NCBI GenBank assembly: GCA_030867875.1
Contig: JAOWCC010000577.1
Span: 150,218,344-150,282,343 of the forward strand
Length of the DNA stretch: 64,000 bases
Direction: 5' to 3'
Origin: Actinernus sp. WN-2022
Lineage: Eukaryota; Cnidaria; Anthozoa; Actiniaria; Actinernidae
Shown: positions 22,601 to 34,600 of the stretch, piece after piece
How the letters are laid out: the number at the start of each line of letters is the position of its first letter
Position numbering within the stretch: the stretch's first letter is position 1
Translations under genes and position numbers: made by a program
The notes under the pieces: generated by a model
Told to the model about the DNA's origin: nothing
What the model saw: the letters and a program-made list of their open reading frames with translations, nothing else
Database searches by the model: none

Positions 22601-25600
22601 GAAAGAGAGTTTATCAGAGAACTCTGACTCAACTGTAAACAAGTTTGTATTGTAGTATCACTACCAAAAGTTTAGCCAGCTAATGTCTTCTTTTGGGTTC
22701 TTTCAGTCACACTGTATACCGGTACTTGCTGATAATCTAGCTTTTGACAAACTTCCATCCATCCAATCCGTAGTACAGACAGACCAGCCAGACCATGCAA
22801 ACAAGTCACAATATTGCATCATCCAAGTCACAAAATATTTTCAAAAAGGCTGTATGTACATGTACCTAATATGTTTCTGTATTAAATTTTAATTAAAACT
22901 GATTGGTGATACAAGTAGCCCTAAAATATTCTGAGGGGATGCATACTACAATTTACTGCTTTGGACAAGCTGTTGACTATTGCAATCATGTATATCGGTA
23001 TATATCGTGCCATGTACGTATGGCGTTTTGGACCCATAATCAGTAAACAGTTGTGCACCACCAATCAAAAGCAACAAAAAGGCAGAATGGGGTCTCTGGA
23101 GGAGTCTATACGAAGATGGTAACTGCCCGAGCAATGCCCGAACTATTGCCGAATAACTGGGCAGTTTGAACTGTGAAGTTGAATATAAATGTAGCATTGC
23201 ACTGCAAGTTTCGGTAAGATTTAATATGCATTTATTCAAATTTGCGAAGTTAACTTGCCACAGATTTTCGAATCTTGTGTGAAGTCGGTGAAGTGAAAGG
23301 TCCTTGGGGTAACTTTCTACTTTTAGGTCAATGTGCACAACAAAATGAACTCAGATGTGCTGAACAAACTGAATTCAGCCGATGTGCTCTCTAAAATGAA
23401 CTCAGCCAATATGTTGAAGTATGAACTGAAACGAAGCATGGGTGGGGAATGACATTGGCAAAAAATCGTGTTATCAAAAAAACCTTTCATTGATCCACAG
23501 GCACCCCAAGCTCGTGTTACAAAATGTTCAGAATATAACTAGTTATATTAAAGGGTTTGTATTACAAAAATAAGGGTAACAAACTATGTTTACTATCCAG
23601 AAATACTGTCATATTTTTAATGAGAGTGACATGTACCTTGCCACTGTGATGTCTTGTGTCATGTTTCTCACCTTGTTGGGTGGATTTAAACTGATTTCAG
23701 CTGGGTTTTTTGGGGAGCCCCTTTTCCCTAAGAAGGGGCTCCGAAAAAAGAACCCTGCTTTTATAGATTCGAATTAGTGGCTTTGGCATCTCACATCTGT
23801 ACCTTCTATGGGGTCCAGTTCATATGAGTTATATATTAAGTTATGCAACCCGAGTCAGTACCTTTTAGGGTGTAATATTGTTTATTTTCTATTGATTGAT
23901 GCATTATTTTGTAAATGCTATATACATTGTATTTTCATACCACAGGGGTTGAACTTAGTGGTAGCCAACTAGCAGAATGCTGGTTACAAAATTATTTTGC
24001 TAGTAGAATTTATTTACTGTAGCAAATTTTTGCTAGTACAGAATATAATAATTTATAGTGAACCAGAAACAGTTAACCCAAGTCACACAACATTTCCAAA
24101 TGTACAAACAGTGTAAATAAACTGTCAAAAAACATATCAACACATACATGTACATACATGTATCAACTTATTTACTTAAAGACCCTGTGTCCGAGCCCAT
24201 GGTGCTTTGCGCCAATGTTATGATTAGTTTGTTTATCAACGTCCGCATAAATTAAAGGCCAGCTTTTAGGCGAACTAAAATGCTCTCGATTGTTTATCAG
24301 TTTCATAAAAGAAGTACACAAACACTTTGGATAACGAATTTCATAATTTCTACCGGATTAAAAACCCAATCGAGCCCACGAATTTCCCCCGGATGCTTAG
24401 AATATGATTTTAACAGTTCAACAGGAAGCCAGTTGTTCGTTCTGTCTTTAGATTCTAATTAGGTTTACGAGTGCGACTTTTCACAACTCTACAAGCAAAC
24501 ACATACTCTTGCTACCTTGTTTTCATGTCTCCAGTATTGCTTAGCTGTATTTGAAGATCTCTACTTTCCTTGCGAATGATATATTTTGAGTGCAAAATGA
24601 AATGTCGTACTCGCACTCGAGTCAAACTCACAGCGAAGTAACTGAGCTGGACTCGGCAGGATTGGAGTTTGACCCGCGATCGTAGTTTTGGTAGCAAGAC
24701 TTTCTGGACGTACTGGAGGATGGAAAAAAAAGGTTAAGGACATTGCTTTCTCTGCTAATAAAAATGCAAAATATATACAGATAAGTCGTAACACCTCAGT
24801 GGAGCTTAGCCATGCGAAATTATAATTACGAATGTTCTTGATGCCAGAAGTGGTTGCTTTGTGCTTTGTATTTCCAACGAAGCCCGCCGGTCCCTTAGTG
24901 CAGCAAATCCCTGGGAAACTCACGTAGTAGTCCTTTTGAACCACAAGTGTTCTCTTGTAGACCTAGAGAAAGTAAAATGTGGACTGCTGAAGGATTATTT
25001 GTCGAGTCACTTCGCCTCGCTGTCTCGGTCCTTTCTCCGGCATTCCTCTACTCGCCACTCGAAGAAATATTCGAACTAAAGTTTCATTTTAAAAAGTATA
25101 TATACAAATGTTAAGATAAAAGAATGTTAGTTAAGCATATATAGCAATTATTGGTATATACCTATCAATAATTACACGATGTACGAAAGTTAGATATATC
25201 AAGCTTAATAGATAACAATTCTTACTGCTGCATATTATGCAGCTCATGATATAATTAGCTCTGCATATAAATTTTTAGATTTTATAATATATTTAAGTAT
25301 AGTTATAGTAGATTTTAAAATTGTACATAACTCTAGGTTACTTTTTATCTTATTTTACTCTATCTTTTGTTAAAGTGTCCCCCATTAGCTGAACAGCTAA
25401 ATATATTGACACTGTAATAAAGTTATTATTATTTATTATTATTATTATTATTATGGATTTTGAAAGATTCGGGAGTCACATAACAACAACAACAATCTTT
25501 CTGATTTTCGTAGCCTGCGAAAATGATTTGCGCGCGCAAAGCACCATGGGCTCAGACACAGGGTCTTTAAACAATGAAAATGTGCTCACTTTACCGCAAT

Positions 25601-28600
25601 CCTTTGTTCACCTGTTAAGCACTAACCATGTGCTTGCATTAGTAAAAGATATAAATATACATTTTACTTTTTGCTACAGTTGTAGTTGTTTTCTTAGACG
25701 TTTGCTATGTACATGTAGCTTAAAAAAAGAACTTCCAAATTTCTGCTAGTGGCAAAAAAAGTTAATTTCTACCCCTGTACCAGTTCCTAACAAGTACCCC
25801 ATAACTTGATACCTAAATCCCTGGCCATTCCCCTGAGCTTCAATCGTTTCATATGTACATGTATGCACTAACTACTTCAAATTAGAGATTATGCCCTTCG
25901 CTTGTGTGTGTTTATTATGTAAATCTGCAAATACCACACGCAGTATGGACAAGAAATATGAAACTCTATTGGACTTTCTAGTTGCCTGTTTTTTTTTGCA
26001 GACTTTTGCAAAATTATATAACAAACAACGTATTAGTTGACTAACGAGCTAGAGTGATTTTAGTATTAGACTAATAGACAGTAATAGACTAATTATTCTA
26101 TTGTTTCCTTTTGTTTGTATTTGACTAAGATATTGGCTATTACATTTTAAAATGACTAATACATTGTGTATGTCTTTGTGTTTTTACTCATCATTGCATA
26201 GCCATATTAGCTAGTAGAGATTTGCGTGCGTCACTGGAATCAGGGAGGTTGGAGTGTGTGCCCTTTTCATTTTTGTACCTAAAAATTATACACACAGCTG
26301 TATATAGTTACAGAATTTACATAAACATATTTGAAAAACTGTCATTTCCTACTGTACTATCAGTTTCTTTGCCTTTCTTTTTGAGGTAGCAATTTATTAA
26401 TATCCTGTCATTTGTAGGTACTTATTAATATAAAAAATCAAATTTCCTTTACACTAAAATGTCATTAATACATTTTGTTATTTTCTCAAGATCATTTCAC
26501 TCATGCAGCCATTCATGCATGGTCAGTCAAGAAATTGTTGGATACACAATGTTTTATATGTCACTAGTCAAAGAGTGCAGAACTGACATACATGTATCTG
26601 GACAGCTAGGTTTCTTCAAACAGACATGACAACAAATACAGAAAATGTGATAACAGTGATTTAATGTAATGTTCAACTTAGCATGACATGTAATTATATG
26701 TAATTATATGTACAATGTAGCAGACCAAATTCATGTTCAAGTTTTGCCTTATGAATTTAAATAAAACAATGTTACATTGACCAACTGATCAATATATTAT
26801 GACATACCTTTGAGAAGAGGTTAATGTTTCCCTCTACACACACAAAAAAACAACGTTTATTGATGAAGTGAGAAAGACAAAAGAACTTCTGCTTGTAGGG
26901 GAATTATACATATAAACAAGAAGTACATATCTTTACTGATTCCCAATCGATCAATATAATCGTAACTCGTGATTTATTTGAGCCTTAACTGTGGAAGTAT
27001 GGTAATTGGAGCCACTTACAAGACAACATTACACTGAACTTGCTCAAGCTTCCAGTTTTGAAGTTTTTTAAATCAATTGACGAAAATCATGTGCATATAA
27101 ATGTATGCTAGGATTTGTAAGTTAGAAAGCTTTATTTTTACTCTGCAATGTGTTTAGTTCTAGTAGTCACACTCTAAAACCAAAACAGAGCAATGCAGTA
27201 AGTCACTAATCTTTGATATTATGCTCAGCTTTATACCGATGAACTAGACACATGTACCCACTGGGTACCTATTTTTTAATTTTGACTTCATTTTCGACTT
27301 CATTGTTTGATGTTGGACTTCTATTTTCGAATTTTTGACTTCATATTAATATTGTTCATAATTTTGTTTGCAACGGAATGCCATACTAAGGTGTTAAGCC
27401 ACAGTCAAACAGTTTCAACATCTCTTCAACATTGGTACAACATTAGTTTTCAGCATCCTTAAACAAAATAATGAGGCCTTATCAGGTATAATCATGTAAG
27501 TCTTATTCATGTTGTTTTACAGGTGTGTGAAAATACTTATGACCTTGATGCCAACTTGGCTGTTTTAAAGCTGTAAGTGTGATTACTATTTATTTCTCAA
27601 GGACATTTTTCTTTGTCCTTGCCTTTTTTATGTATGTGAAAGAACTGATCATAGCAGCAGATAAAAATGGCAAAGTCTATTAACTCTACCAGGGTTAGAA
27701 GAAAAAGAAAAATGAAGCTTGTTTGAAAACCTCAATTGACTAAGAAGCTGCTACTTTGGCTTCTTGTCCATCAAGCATGTTGTCAAACCAATCTACTAGC
27801 CCAACGTGCTATCAGACACAACTTGTTGCACCTTGTCTACGGGTAAAATCAATACTATCAGTGGCTAATTTTACACAATTACATGTACTATGTACTTTAC
27901 AAGTCTGGCCATTGTTTCAGTGCCAGAAAACAGTGGCCAGACTCATAAAATACAAGTATAAAAGTTTAATTGAATTGGCCCAGACTTGTTGTGGGTGTAA
28001 TGTTATGGTGTAATGCATGCCTGTGTATATTTTTTTCAGATACCAGTTCAACCCAGCCTATTCCCAGATAGCAATCATCTCTCATATACTACTCAAGGCA
28101 TTGATGAACCTGCCAAATGCTGACTTCATTATGTGCCGATGTGTAATTGATGATACCATTGTATCCTTTTTATGATTGTGCACTCACGCTTTTGAGGTCA
28201 CTCAGCCTAATTTTGACATCAACACATTAAAGGCCACAGGAAAGAGGGGCGTGGATAGGTAAATGTTATGCTTGTCAAAGCTGCTGGTAAGGAGTACAAT
28301 GTAATCCGACATGACACAACACTATGATACAATATGATATACCCACATACATTGTAATACCTAGGAGTGACAACTCGTAAAACATGCATGTGGAAACAAT
28401 ATTACAGGTGTGTGTGTGTGTGTGGCAGAATGTGTTAGTGCATGGCACATTGAGCATACAGTCCAGAGTTCAATTCCTGCCACAAACTGGCACATTCATA
28501 CCAACTCTTCTCTGATCCAAGTAGCTTGTATAGCTTTAAATTCCCTTCATCGGGAGCTCTGTCAGAGAAGGGGTAAAGTTGTGCACTGTCAGCCTCCTGG

Positions 28601-31600
28601 AAGAGCAGTCGGTTAGACTGAAGGGGCTGCCAACGTTAAATATAGAACTTTACTTTTTTACTTTACTTTTATGCTCAGGAAGATATAACTAAACTTACAT
28701 GTACAATGTACATGATGAATAAAAACCATTTTTTTCTTGACAACATCAATATGCAGCAACAGGATGCAGCAATACATAAAGTCATAAAGCTGGCTGAACT
28801 TTTAGAGACTTGTTCCTTTACTGAGGCATGGGTAAGTTACAAGATACTGTGGTTTAATACAATGTACATGTACATGTATGTAAGTTTTGGTATAGTTTAA
28901 TATTATATGGCTTAGCCCACTTGAAGGTGGAACCTTAGCCCATTTCTGAGGGCCTACAATTTACTGTTGGAATCCAGGTGATGTGAAGGTATGTAATTAC
29001 CTGTCAAAGTTAGAGATTGTTTAAAATGCAACTAACATTTGAGTGTTATGCAACCAGAGTTACATAACTGTTCACCAACAGGTGACCTTTTGACCACTCA
29101 ACCTTTTTTGCTTCTGTAAAGTAAAATTGAACAGACACCTTTGGCACAATCATGACTGTTGACATGTAAGTTCACATAGCAACTCAATCACTCTGGTATT
29201 GTTAACAGGTTTGTCAGTCTTCCCTTGCTTCTCTGCTTATTATTGGTTGTTTTTGTACATTATATGCAAAGAAAAGTCCGGAATTTTTTACTGTCAAATG
29301 AGTGTTTTTGGTGTAAAATTGGCTATCGAAACCTGCAATCTGACAAAAACAATTTGTGGGTTAGTCACTAGTTTGCACCTTAATATAATGGAAAAGTTAA
29401 TTTTGGGCCCTGCATACTCTTATCTAAATGAACCAGCTAGCATACCAAACATCTACAGTTGTGCTGTTAGCTGCAACTGTACTAATACTAAGCTTACCAA
29501 TTAAGTAACCTTGTAGTGAAATAAAGTTTAAGAGAGGCGAAATGACCAAATGGCATGTATGATGTATAAGACAATGAATGGCCTGGTCACTGGCTGTTTA
29601 TCCCAGCTTTTTACAAAAACAGGCGAAGTACATACATGTACACTGTTACAGTTTACGTAATTCAGAACATAGCTTGTTCGTTCCTAGGCCAAACTCTGAG
29701 GCACTCAAAAAAAGCTACTCCTACAGAGTCTATGGAATGGTCTCTCAGAAAATCTGACTGAAGCTGGTAGTCTTTCTGTTTTTAAGACGTACTTTAATAG
29801 TAATAGTAGTTGAAAGTGGTTAAATGATGTTTTTAGATTTTTAGAATTGATTGTTGGATCACGGCTCTCCGGAAGAGCATCAGTGTATGATTGAGACTGT
29901 GTTTAAATAAAGAGTTTTAAAAAATCAAGTTCGATGTTCTCCTTTAGAAATTTGTCATAGAAGAACCTTCCTTAGTGGATGGAGTAGTTGGATTCCATGA
30001 TGCAATTAGAAAATGTAAGTACTTTTCAACATTATTAGATATCAGACTGTTTGTTAGTGTACTTCAAAATAAAGTTCCTTTCTGAATATAAAGTAAAATG
30101 TCCAGTTTACTGGGTGATTGGAAATTCATCTTTGGCATTATTTATGTCGTGCCAGATAAAACAAAAGGTGTGTTTCCAGTTACCTCCTTCCAGGTACCCA
30201 ACTGAACCTAGATTTCCCCTGCTAACCCTACAACTTTTCCCACCAAAATTTCAATGATAACCTTGACAATTAAATAATTGCTATATAGTTTGTCTTGAAT
30301 CTGCAAAAAAAAACAAAGCCAACCATGCAAAAGAATTACATGTAGTACCGACATGGTACAGTTACTGTACATACCTACCGCCGCAATACACGGAGAGTTT
30401 TGAAAATACCGACCCTATTTAAAGAAAAATTGTAACCAGAACCACACATACATGTACATTGTATTGTTTTGTTTGGCCTCATGTGGAAAGCATCTGCCAC
30501 CAGCAGTTAAATTGACAATAATATTAGCTTAACATTTATAACCGACTGAAATTGATGTAGGTATGTTACTTCAAAAGAGCACCACATGGCTATTACAGGA
30601 ACATGTACGTGTTAACATTGACTTCTTTTTTTTTCAGATGCAAGCTATGTTATAGGAATAACATACCAAACAATAGATTCCAGTCTTGCCTCTGAGTTGC
30701 TTGGTGGAATTCAAGGTATGTGCATACTGTATTAAGCCTCCTTGAATAAGTGCCTCCATTGAATGTGAAATTTGAAATAAGTGTTTCACCCCCACAAACA
30801 AAATTCATCCCCTGCAGGTGGGGCATTTGCCAGCAAAGAAAAGTTGGGGTGGGGGATTTGTCAAAAAGAGGCAAAGAAAGCGAATTTTACATCAGTGTTT
30901 ATAAGAGATACATGTATGCACTTGTTCCAAAGCCCCATGATGTGGCATTTGAATAGCTTAGCTGACCCCAGGGGCGTTTGTATAGCTTAGATGACCCCAG
31001 GGGCGTTTGTATAGCTTAGCTGACCCCAGGGGTGTTTGTATAGCTTAGCTGACCCCAGGGGCGTTTGTATAGCTTAGCTGACCCCACGGTGAGGCATTTG
31101 CATACATTTTTGTAGCTTAGCTGACCCCACGGTGGGGCATTTCCAAAGCTCTGATTCAAAAATGTCAAATACCCCTTGGGGGTGGGCAGGTTTAGAATTG
31201 ATAGATACATTAATTCATCGCCCACAGTTTGTGATTTTACTGTCAATGTGCTTGTAATTCGAGATGAATTTACTTGAATAAATCACGAGAAAAAGTAAAT
31301 GCCATCGAGGATAACTCTCGCTGTAACGTGAAAATTGATTGCGTTACGGACCATCGTTGGTTTTAGTTTAGAACTTGATTGGTTGATACTAATTAATAAT
31401 ATACTTCGCAGCCAATAGAAAAGCTAAGGCAAACATAAAACCAAAGAAATCACTGAATAGGCCTTTTGCAGGAAACCGTCCTATGCTGATATGCGCACAG
31501 GAAACCCAAGCTCTGTTTGTGTTTTAAATTATAAGGGTTTGTATGAGATTTTGAACGAGTATTTGGTTGTATACCGTTAGGCCAGAAATACTGAAATAAA

Positions 31601-34600
31601 ATCAATGAAAACTTACCTGAAGTCTTTATCTGTTCTTCATTGGGTTCTGTATGCAATTTCAGCGAATTCTGTTGAATTTTTACCCCTCGCCCTCTCCAAC
31701 TAAGAAAGATGGCAAGGACGGACGCAACCGCCATTTCTCGACTCCAATCACTCGAACATCGCGCTCGAATTTTCATCCAAAATCAATGCCAACCGCAACT
31801 AGACCTCAAATAATAGCACAACAGTATCTATTCCAAGAGCCTCGTGCCATTTAATTGAAGTAATCCCCATTTCTCGAGCCTAAATCGAACACAATGTCAA
31901 AGAAACTCGCCCGTTGGGATTCGTGACTGGGAGAAGTTGGACACGCTTAGCAACGGCTAGCTGCCAAAAGTTCACGGGCTCAGAACGTAGGTATATATCT
32001 TATTTTGAACACGCCTTCATGTAAGTTGGCTCTGTGGTACAGTGGTTTAGAGCGCGCGCTTTCGATCCAACGACCGGCGTTAAAAAAAAAAATTGTACTT
32101 CTTTTTCTCCTTTCTCAGTTTTATTTAATCTTTTCCTCTATTTTAAACAATTAGAGCCGCCTTCTACATGAAAAAACATTGTTGTCTATTGGCTCTCAAG
32201 CCCCAACCAGGGTCCAGGAGCCCTGTGAAGTTACTTTTCTGGTTACTTTATAAACATGTTATCGACGTTCAAGAGATCATAAGAGCTAGAAGGAAAGCTC
32301 GCTGCGTAGAAGAGAAAGGCTGGGATATCTGTTTCCTTTTATTCTTCGATTCGAGCCTGGTTAATTAAGTTTATAAGCAAATTGATGTACCAGTTAATTT
32401 TAACGGGCTTTCTGTTGATTCAAATCCGGGTTCGAATGATCGCATGTAAAGTACCGTACCTTAATTTATTTAAACTGTTGTGTTCAATATTTTCACAAGA
32501 TTTTAATAATGTAATTACGAGGTAACGAGGGAATTTGTTATATCTTTCTCATCATCGCACTACTGAAAATCGAGGTCATGAGCGTGCACGATTGGGGCTT
32601 GAGAGCCAATAGACAACAATGTTTTTCATGTAGAAGGCGGCTCTAATTGTTTAAAATAGAGGAAAAGATTAAATAAAACTGAGAAAGGAGAAAAAGAAGT
32701 AAAAAATTTTTTTTTTTAGCGCCTGGTGAAGACTCGAACCCCGGACGTTGGATCGAAAGCGCGCGCTCTAAACCACTGTACCACAGAGCCAACTTACATG
32801 AAGGCGTGTTCAAAATAAGATATATACCTACGTTCTGAGCCCGTGAACTTTTGGCAGCTAGCCGTTGCTAAGCGTGTCCAACTTCTCCCAGTCACGAACC
32901 CCAACGGGCGAGTTTCTTTGACATTGTGTTCGATTTAGGCTCGAGAAATGGGGATTACTTCAATTAAATGGCACGAGGCTCTTGGAATAGATACTGTTGT
33001 GCTATTATTTGAGGTCTAGTTGCGGTTGGCATTGATTTTGGATGAAAATTCGAGCGCGATGTTCGAGTGATTGGAGTCGAGAAATGGCGGTTGCGTCCGT
33101 CCTTGCCATCTTTCTTAGTTGGAGAGGGCGAGGGGTAAAAATTCAACAGAATTCGCTGAAATTGCATACAGAACCCAATGAAGAACAGATAAAGACTTCA
33201 GGTAAGTTTTCATTGATTTTATTTCAGTATTTCTGGCCTAACGGTATACAACCAAATACTCGTTCAAAATCTCATACAAACCCTTATAATTTAAAACACA
33301 AACAGAGCTTGGGTTTCCTGTGATATGCGGTATCACTTCAATACTGAACCGGTCATGGCTAGATTCCATCTGCCAGAAGGACGCAATCCCGAAATGCACT
33401 GCGCTAAAAAACTTTACAGAGAGCGGGAACTGGTCAACCTCGTCCCCAGGGTCTTCTCGGTCAGATCCAAGATGGCGGCTACTCAGAGAGAAGACCCTGG
33501 TAAAGGCTGGATCACGTGATCAAATACTCCCAGATTTTGGGAGTATTTTGTCACGTGATTTGGCAATCTAATTTGGCGGCCAAGCTAAATATGGGAATAG
33601 TCATGACGTGTACAAACCATAGGTATCCCAATCCGGAGTGAGCGAGAAGTGATTAACGGTATTTCCACGCGGCGAACGATGTAGTGAAAACAGGTCTACT
33701 AAATGGCTCGAAATGGAGTTTACTTGGATAAAGAACCAGTGGAAAGGTATCACAAAGCTACCAGGATGTATCTAAGCTAGAAGAGAATCCTAAAAAGCCG
33801 TTTATTTTCCGTTAGCGTTGAAGCGAAGCGATCGATAGCACATGTTCAGGTTTAACGGCTTCTCCTGGCTTTCCCACTGATGAACCTTACCAGAAAACTA
33901 CCCAGTAATGCACTTCATTTATTGCTCTATCTACACAACGTGTTTTAAGGTTATTTAAAATCGTTTTATTGATAAAATTTGAGCAATCTAAACTATATAC
34001 AAGTTCATCTCTCTGGACTCAGTCCGTTTGGCCAATAAAAAGCATTGTTAGAACAACCCCTTGCGTCAAATCGAAGAGCCAATCAGAATACGTGACAGTT
34101 CAGCGTTTACCAGGGTCTTCTCTCTGAGTAGCCGCCATCTTGGATCTGACCGAGAAGCCCCTGGGGACGAGGTTGGGAACTGGTGTAGGCTCGGTTTCCA
34201 GCCGTGGGGGTTTCGGTGAGCCCGCGATCCTCTCCCCACTCACGGCTGGGCGCGCGAGCTGAGGCATTGTCGGTTTTTAGCCAATGAAAAACCCTGTCGC
34301 TGAATGTATTTGCATAATTTATATTGTAAACTTTTCAAAGCCGGACCAGAAGCTTTGAATCGCTGTTCCAAAAAGCGTTTAAATTTGCTTTGGAAAAGTT
34401 TGCTTTCGAATAATTCAAGGATTCACACAAGGAAGCAGTAAGAGAGTTAGTTTTGGGTGAAGACACTGTGTCAGTACGCACCGGGTTTGGAAGGAAAACC
34501 GTCACTTGTACCAAGCTCGAAGGTCACGAAACCCGTAATCAGTCAGTCATTTCTTTGCCTATGCAAGACCAGGTAGCCATTCTTACTTCAAAGAAAATTA

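Larger units (their letters stand above)
31496..33322. repeat. 1.8 kb palindrome with 0.7 kb arms
   Basis: The arm 31496-32206 (711 bp) is the near-identical reverse complement of 32592-33322 (731 bp), with a 385 bp spacer. The main difference is a roughly 22 bp loss in the left arm's tRNA-like block. Each arm also encodes the same open frame in opposite directions (31776-31450 minus; 33042-33323 plus), with no recognised domain. No short target duplication was found. The whole structure sits in eIF3k intron 7. Confidence 0.9.

Noticed and set aside
22946..23338. 130-codon reverse frame in eIF3k intron 2
   Set aside because: No recognisable domain. It overlaps the end of an inverted-repeat element.
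24561..24944. 127-codon reverse frame inside the TTAA element
   Set aside because: No transposase motif or known domain, and the composition resembles non-coding sequence.
32720..32793. Functional tRNA gene
   Set aside because: Box A and box B are good, but no proper anticodon stem-loop and acceptor pairing can be drawn.
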